Source: Pseudomonas khavaziana
Lineage (GTDB): Bacteria; Pseudomonadota; Gammaproteobacteria; Pseudomonadales; Pseudomonadaceae
Reading direction: 5' to 3'
NCBI RefSeq assembly: GCF_019145205.1
Contig: NZ_JAHSTT010000007.1
Location: forward strand, 186,001 to 250,000
Length of the DNA stretch: 64,000 nt
In this document: one piece after another, positions 25,240 through 34,008 of the stretch
Position numbering within the stretch: position 1 is the stretch's first letter
Layout: every line of letters starts with the position of its first letter
Position numbers and translations under genes: made by a program
The notes under the pieces: generated by a model
Told to the model about the DNA's origin: nothing
Databases searched by the model: none
Seen by the model: only the letters and a program-made list of their open reading frames with translations

Positions 25240-28200
25240 TCAGAAATCGCGTTTGTAAAAGATATCCAGGGAACTGGCTACGCCCGTAGCGACTTCCAGG
25301 TACACCTTCTTGCTCAACAAATAGCGCAAGGCAATGGTGTTAGCCGGTTCGAACACCCCGACCCCATAACGCAGGCTGAGCTTCTCGTTGATCTTGCCGC
25401 TCGCGACCACCGCCGTACTGTTGCCAGTGCCTTGGGTGTCCAGATCAAAATCCTGAATCCCCAGCTTATTGGCGATATCCGTGGTCACCCCGGCGCTGCC
25501 CATCAAGCCCAGGCCCAGGGCGGCTTCGGCGAGCATGTTGTTGTCTTCGCCAGTGTTGGTGCGCGAACGCCCCAGCACCAGGTACGACAGCGCATCTTCC
25601 TGGGCCATGGCCGGCTCGGAGAAGATCTGCGTGGTCGGTTGTTCAGCACTGCCGCTCAGGCGAATACCGGCGGTCACGGTGCGGGACGATTCGACCACCA
25701 CGCGCACGGCTTCGATATCCAGGAACGGTTGGTCCAGCGGCCCGGCGAACAGCAGCCGCGCACGGCGCACGTTGAGGCGCTGGCCGTAGGCGCGGTAGCG
25801 ACCGTCGTTGAGCCACAGTTCGCCACGGGTATCCATGTTGTCGCCGATGTGCACATGGCCCTGGACCTTGGCGGTGAGGCCGAAGCCGGCGAAGTTGAGC
25901 TGGTCTTCGCCTACCTCCACGTCGATATCCATGGCCATGGCCATCGGCGGCTTGCCCTCTTCGGTCTGGCTGCCAATGATCACGGTGTCGTCGGACACCT
26001 TGACCGTCGAAGGCGGCAGTTCGCGCACGGTGATGTCGCCACGGGGGATGTGGACTTTGCCGGCAATCGCCAACTTGTCGTCCTTGAGGCTGATCTTCAG
26101 GTCAGGCGCCACTTCCAGCTTGGCGTAGGGTTCCACGGTGACCGGCAGTTGCGAGCCTTTGAGGCTAAGGTCGACCACCAGGGCGCGGCCCCAGTCGATC
26201 TGGCCCTTAAGGCTGCCCTGCCCGGCCTTGCCGCTGTGCCAGCCGCCGTTGAGCTGCACGCTTTCGCCGGCGATCTGCGCCTGCAGGTTCAGGCCCTCGA
26301 GGCTGATGGGCAGTTCCGGCCCGGAGACTTCGCCGTCCACCAGGTTCAGGTTGCCGTTGACCAGCGGCGCGAGCAAGCCGCCGGAGATGCGGCCGCTGCC
26401 GTTGAGCTTGCCGGTGAGTTTTTCAACCATTGGCACAAAGGGCCGCGCCACGGCGAGGTCCAGGCCAGTAAGGCTGAAGTTGCCGGTGATTGGCTTGTTG
26501 TTCGGCAGCGGGTTGATCTGCGCCTGCAACAGCAATTCGCCGAGCTTGCCGCCATGAAAGTTGAGCTGAGTGTCGATGCGCTTGGGATTGAGGGTGGTTT
26601 CCAGCTTCAGGGTGTTGTAGGGGAAATCCAGCCATTGGCCCTTGTCGCGCACGCGCAAGGTGCCACCGCTGGCATCTACCGCTACCACACCCTTTGGGCC
26701 GCTTTCAGGCAGGTCAAGCTGCACGTCAGCATTGAGCTTGCCCTGCCAGGCGAAGTCTTTGGGCAAAAATGCCGCAAGGCTTTCGATGGGAAATTGCTTG
26801 AGGTGGTAACGCAGCTTCGGTTCGGGCATCAGCCGCTGGTCTTCGCCACACAGGCTGGCAGGGCCGGAAACCCAGCAGTGCGCACCGAAGGTCAGCTTGC
26901 CATCGGCCAGCCGCTCGATTTTTGCCGGGGCTTGCAGCCGCCAATCCTGGCCGCCTGCTTGTACGTTGCCGCTGGCCAGGCGCCCGCGCCAGTTGTCTTT
27001 GTCGAGGTTGCCATCCAGTGCCAGGGCCAGCTTGACCAAGGGGCCGGCCAGGTCCAACTGGACCTTTTGGTTCTTGATATCGCCCTGGGCGCTGGCGGTC
27101 AGGTTGCCGACCTGGGTTTCGCCGGCGTAGATGCCGCTGGCCTTGAGGTCGAGCCTGGCGCGTTGGGCGGTATCGAGGCTGGCGTCGAGGTTGAGCGATT
27201 GCAGGCGGTTGTCGGCAAATGCCAGTTGTTGGCCCTTGAGGTCGAGCTTGCCTTGCGGCGCTTTCAAGGTACCGGCTACATCGACACGCCCATTGATTTG
27301 CCCGCGCAGTTGCGGCCAGAGCTGGGCCAGGCGCGTCAGCTTGATGTCGATCTGCCCGGCCAGGCGTTGTTGCAGGCTGCCGCTGCCGTTGATGCGGTTG
27401 TCACCCAGGCGAATATCCAGGTTGGCGAGGGTCCATTGTTCGCCTGCACCTTCGGCCTTGGCCGCCAACACAGCGGTTTGCCCGCGCAGGCGGCCCTTGA
27501 GGTCGAGGTCAGCGTTGAGCTTGAGTTGTTCGTTCTTGAACTCGCCTTTGCTGCGAAGCGGTCCGGCCAGGGTGCCGGGTAACTCGGCCACCCAGTACGC
27601 CGGGTTCAGTGCCGACAGGTCCAGGGCGGTATCCCAGGCAATACCGTCGGCAAACTGCAGGTTCAGGTGGCCTTCGGCTTTACCCTGACCGGCCGTCAGT
27701 TTCAACTCGGGCAGGAAGACTTGCTTGAGGTCACCACTGAAGGGGGTGACCACATTGAACTTACCCGCCGGGCCGTCGAGGTCGGCCTTGAGATTGCCCA
27801 GGTAATTGCCGTCTTTATAGGAGATTTCACCATTGAAGGTACGCACTGCCACTTGTGGCTCGTCGATCAGGGGATAGAGGCGATGCCAGGGGAAATCCAG
27901 CCAGTCGATTTTGGCGTCAGCACTGAAGCCTTGTTGCCAATCCAGGTTCGCACTGAGCTTGAGGCTTTGCTGGTCACCGGCATTCAGGTCCAGTCCGGCG
28001 ATCTGCGCGCCCTTGGCGTCAACCTTGCCTTGCAGCAGTAAATCCACCGGGCCTTTTTCCGCCGGTAGCACGGCCTTGCCGAGTAACTGGTAGCCGCTTT
28101 TCAGGTCGCCCTTGGCACTCAGGTCCAATTGGTTGAGTTGCAAGGTGTCGGGCAGGTCGGCGCTGGGTTTGAACGCCTCGGAGGTGATGCGCAACTGCGC

Positions 28201-28929
28201 CGGCAGGTTTTCTACCAGGGGTTGCAACTCGCCGCTGAGCTTGGCCGGCAAGTAACCGCTGCTGTCGGCGTCGAGTTTGAGGGTTTTGAGCAAGTCGCCG
28301 TCGATCTTGAGCGCAACGCTCCAGGGAGCACCGCCAGGGGCGTAGGGCAGGCTCAAGTTGCCGGTGGCGTTCAGCGGCCAGTCGCCGGTGGGTTGCAGCA
28401 GGCCGGCGAGGTCCAGCACCAGGTCGTCGCGCTGTAAATGTACCGAGTCGATCTGCATACCGGCGCCAGTCCAGTGCGCCGCCAGTTGCAGGCCCTTGAG
28501 TTCTTCGCTGCCGTTGAACAGCAGGCGACCGATGCGCACATCGCCCAACTGGATCGCAACCGGCAGTTTGAGCTCAGGCAGTTGGATCGGCCCGCTGTTG
28601 CTTTCGTCGGTACTGGGCGCAAATTCCAGGCTGACCTGTTCCACATCCAATTGGTCGATACAAAGGGTCATGCGAAGCAGGCAGCCGGGCGACCAGTCAA
28701 ACTTTGGCGCATTCAGCTCGACGCGGCTGCCATCCTGCTGCCACAGCAAATGATCGGCACTCCACTGCCCGCCCAGGCGCCCCTGGAAATTTTCCACGCT
28801 CAAACCTGGCACCTGGCCCAAGGCCCAGCGACTGCCCGCCTGGGTACCAAGCACTGACCACAGCGCCAACAACAGCAAGACGAGGATGGCAACCAACGCC
28901 AGCCCTGCGATTTTCAAACCACGCATCAC
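25240..28929 (-). CDS. tamB: Translocation and assembly module subunit TamB
   Basis: The 1,229-residue protein has an N-terminal signal anchor (GLALVAILVLLLLALWSVLGTQAG). A very long repetitive beta-rich (AsmA/VPS13-like groove) region follows. It ends in the conserved DUF490 domain (LPPSTVKVSDDTVIIGS..., GFGLTAKVQGHVHIGDNMDTRGELWLNDGRYRAYGQRL), which closes with LEVATGVASSLDIFYKRDF. TamB spans the periplasm and works with TamA in outer-membrane protein insertion and phospholipid transport. The start overlaps the stop of tamA (ATGA). Confidence 0.95.
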   Translation of the reverse strand: MMRGLKIAGLALVAILVLLLLALWSVLGTQAGSRWALGQVPGLSVENFQGRLGGQWSADHLLWQQDGSRVELNAPKFDWSPGCLLRMTLCIDQLDVEQVSLEFAPSTDESNSGPIQLPELKLPVAIQLGDVRIGRLLFNGSEELKGLQLAAHWTGAGMQIDSVHLQRDDLVLDLAGLLQPTGDWPLNATGNLSLPYAPGGAPWSVALKIDGDLLKTLKLDADSSGYLPAKLSGELQPLVENLPAQLRITSEAFKPSADLPDTLQLNQLDLSAKGDLKSGYQLLGKAVLPAEKGPVDLLLQGKVDAKGAQIAGLDLNAGDQQSLKLSANLDWQQGFSADAKIDWLDFPWHRLYPLIDEPQVAVRTFNGEISYKDGNYLGNLKADLDGPAGKFNVVTPFSGDLKQVFLPELKLTAGQGKAEGHLNLQFADGIAWDTALDLSALNPAYWVAELPGTLAGPLRSKGEFKNEQLKLNADLDLKGRLRGQTAVLAAKAEGAGEQWTLANLDIRLGDNRINGSGSLQQRLAGQIDIKLTRLAQLWPQLRGQINGRVDVAGTLKAPQGKLDLKGQQLAFADNRLQSLNLDASLDTAQRARLDLKASGIYAGETQVGNLTASAQGDIKNQKVQLDLAGPLVKLALALDGNLDKDNWRGRLASGNVQAGGQDWRLQAPAKIERLADGKLTFGAHCWVSGPASLCGEDQRLMPEPKLRYHLKQFPIESLAAFLPKDFAWQGKLNADVQLDLPESGPKGVVAVDASGGTLRVRDKGQWLDFPYNTLKLETTLNPKRIDTQLNFHGGKLGELLLQAQINPLPNNKPITGNFSLTGLDLAVARPFVPMVEKLTGKLNGSGRISGGLLAPLVNGNLNLVDGEVSGPELPISLEGLNLQAQIAGESVQLNGGWHSGKAGQGSLKGQIDWGRALVVDLSLKGSQLPVTVEPYAKLEVAPDLKISLKDDKLAIAGKVHIPRGDITVRELPPSTVKVSDDTVIIGSQTEEGKPPMAMAMDIDVEVGEDQLNFAGFGLTAKVQGHVHIGDNMDTRGELWLNDGRYRAYGQRLNVRRARLLFAGPLDQPFLDIEAVRVVVESSRTVTAGIRLSGSAEQPTTQIFSEPAMAQEDALSYLVLGRSRTNTGEDNNMLAEAALGLGLMGSAGVTTDIANKLGIQDFDLDTQGTGNSTAVVASGKINEKLSLRYGVGVFEPANTIALRYLLSKKVYLEVATGVASSLDIFYKRDF

Positions 28930-30653
28930 AGCTCAGGCCCCATGGAAAAGTGCAATCGAACGCCGCCCGGATCTTCGAGGGCATGGGCCAGGTCGAGGCG
29001 AATCGGCCCCACCGGCGATACCCAGCGCACGCCGACGCCCACGCCGGTTTTCAGGCTCGGCAGGTCGAGGTTGTTGAAAGAGTTGCCCTGGTCGATAAAG
29101 GTCGCGATACGCCATTTGTCGGTGATGGAGTATTGATACTCGGCACTCAAGGCCACCATGTAGCGACCACCGATGCGATCGCCGCGGTCGTTCTCGGGCG
29201 ACAGGGTCTGGTACTCGTAACCGCGCACGCTCTGGTCACCACCGGCAAAGAAGCGCAACGACGGCGGCACGGATTTGTAGCCGTTGGTGGCACTGCCGCC
29301 AAATTGTGCGCGCCCCAGAAAGCGGTGGTTGTCCCACAAAGTGGTCAGGCCTTTGACGGTGGCCGTGCCGTAAAGCAGGTTGGTGTCAGACCCCAGGCCC
29401 TCTTTGGCGACCTTGGTGTCGAACATCAGGCGATACCCATGGTGCGGGTCGATTCGGTTGTCGCTGCGCAGGTAGGAATAACTGACCCCCGGCATCAACA
29501 GGTTACTCATCCCCGAGTCATTGCCCAGGCGGTATTCTTCACGCTGGTACTTGAGAGAAATCACCCGCGTCCAGCCACTGGGCAACTTGCTGTGCCATTC
29601 AGGGCCGACGGTGAGCAGCTTGCTCAGGGTGTCGGTGTTGGCGATCTCTTCATTCTGATAGCCGCCGGCGAAGCGCAATTTGTCGGTGAGCGGCGGGTCG
29701 AGCGGGATGTCGTACCACAGGCCGACGTTCTGCCGCGGCGCCGACAGTTCGGCTTCCCAGCCATAACTGTGGCCCTGGGGGTTGACCCAATGGCGAGTCC
29801 AGTTGGCTTTGCCACGTGGGCCGACGTCGGTGGAGTAACCCAGGCCCAGGCCCATGGTGCGCGGCTTGCGGGTTTCCAGCTGCACGGCAACCGGGATTAC
29901 GTCATTGGTCGCGGCAGTGGGGCTGGCGTCCACCCGCACGCCTTCGAAGAAGCCGCTGGCTTGCAGGTTCTGGTTAAGTTCGGCGATCAGTTCGGAGTCA
30001 TACGGCGTGCCGCTGTTGAACGGCACCATGCGTTGCAACAGCTCTTCATCAAACGGCGTGTCGCCGCTGAAGCTGACCTTGCCCATGCTGTAGCGCGGGC
30101 CGCTGTCGTAAATGAGTTCGATGTCGGCCACGCCCGCTTGAGGGTCAACCGCGAGCTTCTGGCTGGTAAAGCGCCCGCTGAAAAACCCGTAGCGCGAGGC
30201 CTGGTTCTGGATCAGGCGCTTGGCGTCTTCGTAATGGCCGTGGTTGAGCACCGCGCCGGATTTGAGGTCGTCGCTGGCAGGTACGCGAAAAACCTTGAGG
30301 CTCGCGGCCTGGCCATCCACCCGAATGGTCACGTCGCGCAAGTGCACTGGTTCGCCGGGATCGATGGTGAGAGTCAGACGCGGATTCTTGCCGCCCTTCA
30401 CCTCGCTGGCAATCTGCGGCTGATAGAAGCCTAAAGCCTGCGCGGCTTTGCGCGCCTGCTCTTCGGCGCCACGGCTGAACCGCAGCAAGGCTTCTTCATC
30501 ACGATCGCCCACCCCGCCGATGTAGCCTTCGATGTTGGCTTTCAGCGCGTCGTTTGAGGGTTTGATCCGCACGTCCAGTTCGCTTTGCGCGAATGCGCCG
30601 CAGCTTGTGAACAGCAGAATCAAGCCGCTGGTAAATCTTCCTGGAAACTTCAT
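28926..30653 (-). CDS. tamA: Translocation and assembly module subunit TamA (Omp85 family)
   Basis: The 575-residue outer-membrane protein has a signal peptide (SGLILLFTSCGAFAQ). Three POTRA domains follow (about residues 24-260), then a 16-strand Omp85 barrel. The RxGxYxY-type lid motif region reads GDQSVRGYEYQTLSPE, and the protein ends IRLDLAHALEDPGGVRLHFSMGPEL. It pairs with TamB, whose gene overlaps its stop codon by 4 bases. The upstream acetyltransferase gene, 63 bases away on the same strand, may be co-transcribed. Confidence 0.95.
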   Translation of the reverse strand: MKFPGRFTSGLILLFTSCGAFAQSELDVRIKPSNDALKANIEGYIGGVGDRDEEALLRFSRGAEEQARKAAQALGFYQPQIASEVKGGKNPRLTLTIDPGEPVHLRDVTIRVDGQAASLKVFRVPASDDLKSGAVLNHGHYEDAKRLIQNQASRYGFFSGRFTSQKLAVDPQAGVADIELIYDSGPRYSMGKVSFSGDTPFDEELLQRMVPFNSGTPYDSELIAELNQNLQASGFFEGVRVDASPTAATNDVIPVAVQLETRKPRTMGLGLGYSTDVGPRGKANWTRHWVNPQGHSYGWEAELSAPRQNVGLWYDIPLDPPLTDKLRFAGGYQNEEIANTDTLSKLLTVGPEWHSKLPSGWTRVISLKYQREEYRLGNDSGMSNLLMPGVSYSYLRSDNRIDPHHGYRLMFDTKVAKEGLGSDTNLLYGTATVKGLTTLWDNHRFLGRAQFGGSATNGYKSVPPSLRFFAGGDQSVRGYEYQTLSPENDRGDRIGGRYMVALSAEYQYSITDKWRIATFIDQGNSFNNLDLPSLKTGVGVGVRWVSPVGPIRLDLAHALEDPGGVRLHFSMGPEL

Positions 30654-30716
30654 AGGCGCGGATGCTACACGAGCTGGGGAGAGTCTTTGAACCCGGATTT
30701 GTCTGAATAATTCTGT

Positions 30717-31367
30717 CTAAGCCGTTGCAGCATGTAACGCCTGGGGATTGGGATGGAAAAACACATGCTCCAGCACCGGGCCTACGGCGACTTCGCCGAT
30801 CTCTTCATAGCCTTGGCGCTTGTAGAAATCCAGGTAGCGGGAGTTGCCGGTGTCGAGCACCACCCCGGAGGAATGCGGGTCGTCGGCGCACCAATTGTGT
30901 ACGGCTTCCAGTAGTTGCTCACCGAAGTGCTTGCCCTGGAACTGTGGGTGAATACCCAACAGCGGCAATACATGCACCGACTCGCTGGGCAGGCATGCCA
31001 GGACCGCCTGATGGTATTCCAGGTAACGCCGCGTCCCGCGCACGCCGGTACTCAGCCACATGCGGATCTGCCACGCCCAACTCTCGGTGATGCCAAGGCG
31101 CCGCTGGGGCGGTGCAATCAGGGCGATGCCGATCAGCCGGTCGTTGACGAACAGGCCGATGGCGGGAAGCTTCTGGAAGAAGTGCTGCTTGACCAGTTCG
31201 CGCACGGTGGCGCGCACCCGTTGCTCATAACCCGGCCGCTCGGCTTCGAAGATGTAGGCGAAGGTCGGCTCGTGGCGATACGCCTGGTAAAGCAGGGATC
31301 GCGCCTCGCGGGAGTAACCGCTATTGAGCAGGCGAATGTCGGCAACGGCCGTCGAAGTGTCTGGCAT
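30717..31367 (-). CDS. GNAT-family N-acetyltransferase
   Basis: The protein of about 216 residues has the GNAT core. It carries the acetyl-CoA pyrophosphate loop (LLGIHPQFQGKHFGEQLLEAVHNWC; Q-x-x-G-K-H-F-G in place of the usual Q/R-x-x-G-x-G/A) and a terminal NSRYLDFYKRQGYEEIGE motif. The ATG at 31367 is chosen over a GTG 24 bases upstream because AGGAG lies 10 bases before it. The substrate is unknown. It lies just upstream of tamA and divergent from xthA. Confidence 0.82.
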   Translation of the reverse strand: MPDTSTAVADIRLLNSGYSREARSLLYQAYRHEPTFAYIFEAERPGYEQRVRATVRELVKQHFFQKLPAIGLFVNDRLIGIALIAPPQRRLGITESWAWQIRMWLSTGVRGTRRYLEYHQAVLACLPSESVHVLPLLGIHPQFQGKHFGEQLLEAVHNWCADDPHSSGVVLDTGNSRYLDFYKRQGYEEIGEVAVGPVLEHVFFHPNPQALHAATA

Positions 31368-31534
31368 AACAGTCAATCTCCTGGGCGCCACTCAAACATG
31401 GCGTTCTTATGGGTACGAACCTGTACAGCTCCAGTCGTTCCCAGACATTAGCAGCGCATTCACCCGACCGCCACGCTGGCCCCCGCCGGACTTGTCGGCT
31501 AGCATCGCCCTTTTGCCAGACTGGACTGCCGACC

Positions 31535-32347
31535 ATGAAAATCGTCTCCTTCAATATCAACGGGCTGCGTGCTCGCCCTCATCAGCTGGCGGCGCTGATT
31601 GAAAAGCATCAACCGGACGTGATCGGCCTGCAGGAAACCAAGGTCCACGATGACCAGTTCCCCCTGGCCGAAGTGCAAGCCCTGGGGTATCACGTGTACT
31701 ACCACGGGCAGAAAGGCCACTACGGCGTGGCCCTGCTCTCGCGCAAAGAAGCCCTGAGCGTGCACAAAGGTTTTGCCAGCGATGAAGAGGACGCCCAGCG
31801 GCGTTTTATCTGGGGCACCTTCGCCGATGAAAACGGCCACCCGGTGACTATCATGAACGGCTACTTCCCCCAGGGTGAAAGCCGCGACCATCCGACCAAG
31901 TTCCCAGCCAAGCAGCGCTTCTACGCAGACTTGCAGCACCTGTTGGAAAGCCAGTTCAGCAACGACCAGGCACTGGTGGTGATGGGCGACGTGAACATTT
32001 CCCCGGAGGACTGTGACATCGGCATCGGCGCCGACAACGCCAAGCGCTGGCTGAAAACCGGCAAGTGCAGCTTCCTGCCGGAAGAACGCGAGTGGATGGC
32101 ACGCCTGAAGAACTGGGGCCTGGTGGACAGCTTCCGCCACCTCAACCCGGACGTGGCCGACCGCTTCAGCTGGTTCGACTACCGCAGCCGTGGGTTTGAA
32201 GACGAGCCCAAGCGTGGGCTGCGCATTGACGTGATCATGGCGTCCACCGGCTTGGTACCGCGGGTCAAGGATGCCGGGGTGGATTACGATTTGCGTGGCT
32301 TGGAGAAGCCATCGGACCATGCGCCGATCTGGTTGGAACTGAGCTGA
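31535..32347 (+). CDS. xthA: Exodeoxyribonuclease III
   Basis: The 270-residue Mg-dependent nuclease of the AP-endonuclease family removes abasic-site damage in base excision repair. It starts MKIVSFNINGLRARPHQL and has LQETKVHDDQFP (catalytic Glu), NGYFPQGE, VVMGDVNISPEDCDIG, LRIDVIMAS and the terminal PSDHAPIWLEL (catalytic Asp-His). The start at 31535 fits the family N-terminus; frames extending upstream do not. It is divergent from the acetyltransferase gene. Confidence 0.95.
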   Translation: MKIVSFNINGLRARPHQLAALIEKHQPDVIGLQETKVHDDQFPLAEVQALGYHVYYHGQKGHYGVALLSRKEALSVHKGFASDEEDAQRRFIWGTFADENGHPVTIMNGYFPQGESRDHPTKFPAKQRFYADLQHLLESQFSNDQALVVMGDVNISPEDCDIGIGADNAKRWLKTGKCSFLPEEREWMARLKNWGLVDSFRHLNPDVADRFSWFDYRSRGFEDEPKRGLRIDVIMASTGLVPRVKDAGVDYDLRGLEKPSDHAPIWLELS

Positions 32348-32361
32348 CCTCAAAAACAGAT

Positions 32362-32461
32362 TGTAGGAGCGAGCTTGCTCGCGAAGAACTTGAAAGCGCC
32401 GCGTTAAAACAGATTCGCTGCGTTATCGTTGACGTTTTTCGCGAGCAAGCTCGCTCCTACA
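32362..32461. repeat. REPIN, GTAGGAGCGAGCTTGC class
   Basis: The arms TGTAGGAGCGAGCTTGCTCG...and complement enclose about 50 bases. It is a different sequence class from the GGGAGGGGGCTTGC elements. It lies between xthA and the PstS-OmpA fusion gene. Confidence 0.8.
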
Positions 32462-32556
32462 GGGCATCAGGGTTTGCCAGCGCCCGTGTCGGTCATATGG
32501 CTGCAATCCGACTGACTTAATCTCCCGGCACTCCCTTGGCTTGAGAAGGTGCCAGC

Positions 32557-33888
32557 ATGAGGCTGCGCGTTCTGTTCCTGTGCTTTGCGATCTCCCTGCC
32601 CACCGTGGCCGCTCCCCTTCCCGTCCCAGGCCAAGGCCCGGCGCTGCGCATCCAGGGTTCCAATACCATCGGGGCGGCAGTCGGCCCGGCGTTGGTCAAG
32701 GGTCTGATGGAGCATCAAGGCCTGCAAGGTGTACACAGCGAACCGGGTGACGGAGCAAACGAACAGCGGCTGGTTGGCAAGACGCGCCAAGGCAAGACCG
32801 TGACCATCGAAGTGGCTGCCCATGGTTCCAGCACTGGTTTTGCTGCGCTGAAAAACAACCGTGCCGACCTCGCCGCGGCGTCCCGCCCGATCAAGGACAG
32901 CGAACTGGTAGACCTCGAGTCCCTGGGTGACCTGAAAAGCCCCGAAGCCGAACAGGTGATTGCCATCGATGGCCTGGCAATCATCCTCAACCCGCGCAAT
33001 CCACTCAATACGCTGAACACCGAGCAACTGGCGCAGATCTTCAACGGCGAGGTCAGCACCTGGGAAGCGCTGGGCGGCATTGGCGGGGTCATTCATTTGT
33101 ATGCCCGGGATGATCAGTCCGGCACCTACGACACCTTCAAGGAACTGGTGTTGAGCCGACGCGGCAAACCGCTTGCCGGGACCGCACAGCGTTTCGAGTC
33201 CAGCGAGGCGCTGTCCGATGCGGTCAGTCATGACCCCCAGGGCATCGGTTTTATCGGCTTGCCCTACGTGCGCCAGGCCAAGGCAGTGGCGATTGTCGAC
33301 GGCGACTCACAACCGATGTTGCCGTTGACCAGCTTGATTGCCACCGAGGATTACCCACTGTCTCGGCGACTGTTCTTTTACCTGCCGCCCTCCTCCCGCA
33401 ATCCCTGGGCCAAGGCGCTGGTGGACTTCACCCAAGGCAGCCAGGGCCAGGCGATAGTCGCCGCCAATGGCTTTATCGCCCAACAGGTGCAGGCGATTAG
33501 CGTGGCGCCACGCCCGTCAATGCCCGACGACTACCAGGCCCTCGCCCATGACGCCCAGCGTTTGACCGTGAATTTCCGTTTCGAGGAAGGCAGCGCCAGC
33601 CTCGACAACAAGGCGCGCCAGGATCTGCAGCGGGTGGTGGCTTATATACGAAGCCACGGCAAGCTCGATAAACAGGTAACCCTGGTGGGGTTTGGCGATG
33701 CCAAGAATGATCCGCAGCGTGCAGCATTATTGTCCAAGTTGAGGGCCATGGCGGTGCGCCGGGAGCTGGTGAAAAGCGGCGTAGTGCCGAGGGATATCCG
33801 CGGGTTCGGCGCGCAGATGCCGGTAGCGGCGAATACGGCGGATGAGGGGCGCATCAAGAATCGGCGGGTTGAGGTCTGGGTGTACTGA
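32557..33888 (+). CDS. PstS-like substrate-binding domain fused to C-terminal OmpA domain
   Basis: The 443-residue exported protein has a signal peptide (LFLCFAISLPTVAA). Next comes a phosphate-binding-protein-like domain (about residues 25-310; IQGSNTIGAAVGPALV, HGSSTGFAALKNNRADLAAASRPI, YARDDQSGTYDTFKELVL). The C-terminal OmpA/MotB-like domain (about 325-443) reads VNFRFEEGSASLDNKARQDLQRVVAYI...KNRRVEVWVY and should bind peptidoglycan. Such a fusion would tether an anion-binding domain to the cell wall. No ABC transporter genes are adjacent, so a sensory or surface role rather than uptake is inferred. Confidence 0.85.
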   Translation: MRLRVLFLCFAISLPTVAAPLPVPGQGPALRIQGSNTIGAAVGPALVKGLMEHQGLQGVHSEPGDGANEQRLVGKTRQGKTVTIEVAAHGSSTGFAALKNNRADLAAASRPIKDSELVDLESLGDLKSPEAEQVIAIDGLAIILNPRNPLNTLNTEQLAQIFNGEVSTWEALGGIGGVIHLYARDDQSGTYDTFKELVLSRRGKPLAGTAQRFESSEALSDAVSHDPQGIGFIGLPYVRQAKAVAIVDGDSQPMLPLTSLIATEDYPLSRRLFFYLPPSSRNPWAKALVDFTQGSQGQAIVAANGFIAQQVQAISVAPRPSMPDDYQALAHDAQRLTVNFRFEEGSASLDNKARQDLQRVVAYIRSHGKLDKQVTLVGFGDAKNDPQRAALLSKLRAMAVRRELVKSGVVPRDIRGFGAQMPVAANTADEGRIKNRRVEVWVY

Positions 33889-33919
33889 GCCTTGGAGTTT
33901 GAGGTGCCTGGACTGGCCT

Positions 33920-33993
33920 CATCGGGGCAAGCCCCCTCCCACACTTGGATTTGTGAATACAGTCAAAATGTGCGAGGGGGCTTGCCCCCGATT
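33920..33993. repeat. REPIN, GGGGGCTTGCCCC class
   Basis: The arms ATCGGGGCAAGCCCCCTCCC and the near-complement GCGAGGGGGCTTGCCCCCGAT are separated by about 28 bases. It lies between the convergent ends of the PstS-OmpA gene and the acyl-CoA dehydrogenase gene. Confidence 0.75.
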
Positions 33994-34008
33994 GCAGGCG
34001 ACGCGGTG

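Noticed and set aside
25147..27582. An 811-codon frame on the plus strand opposite tamB, and a similar 576-codon frame opposite tamA (28704-30434)
   Set aside because: Both are antisense to clear family members and lack any recognisable domain or ribosome-binding site.
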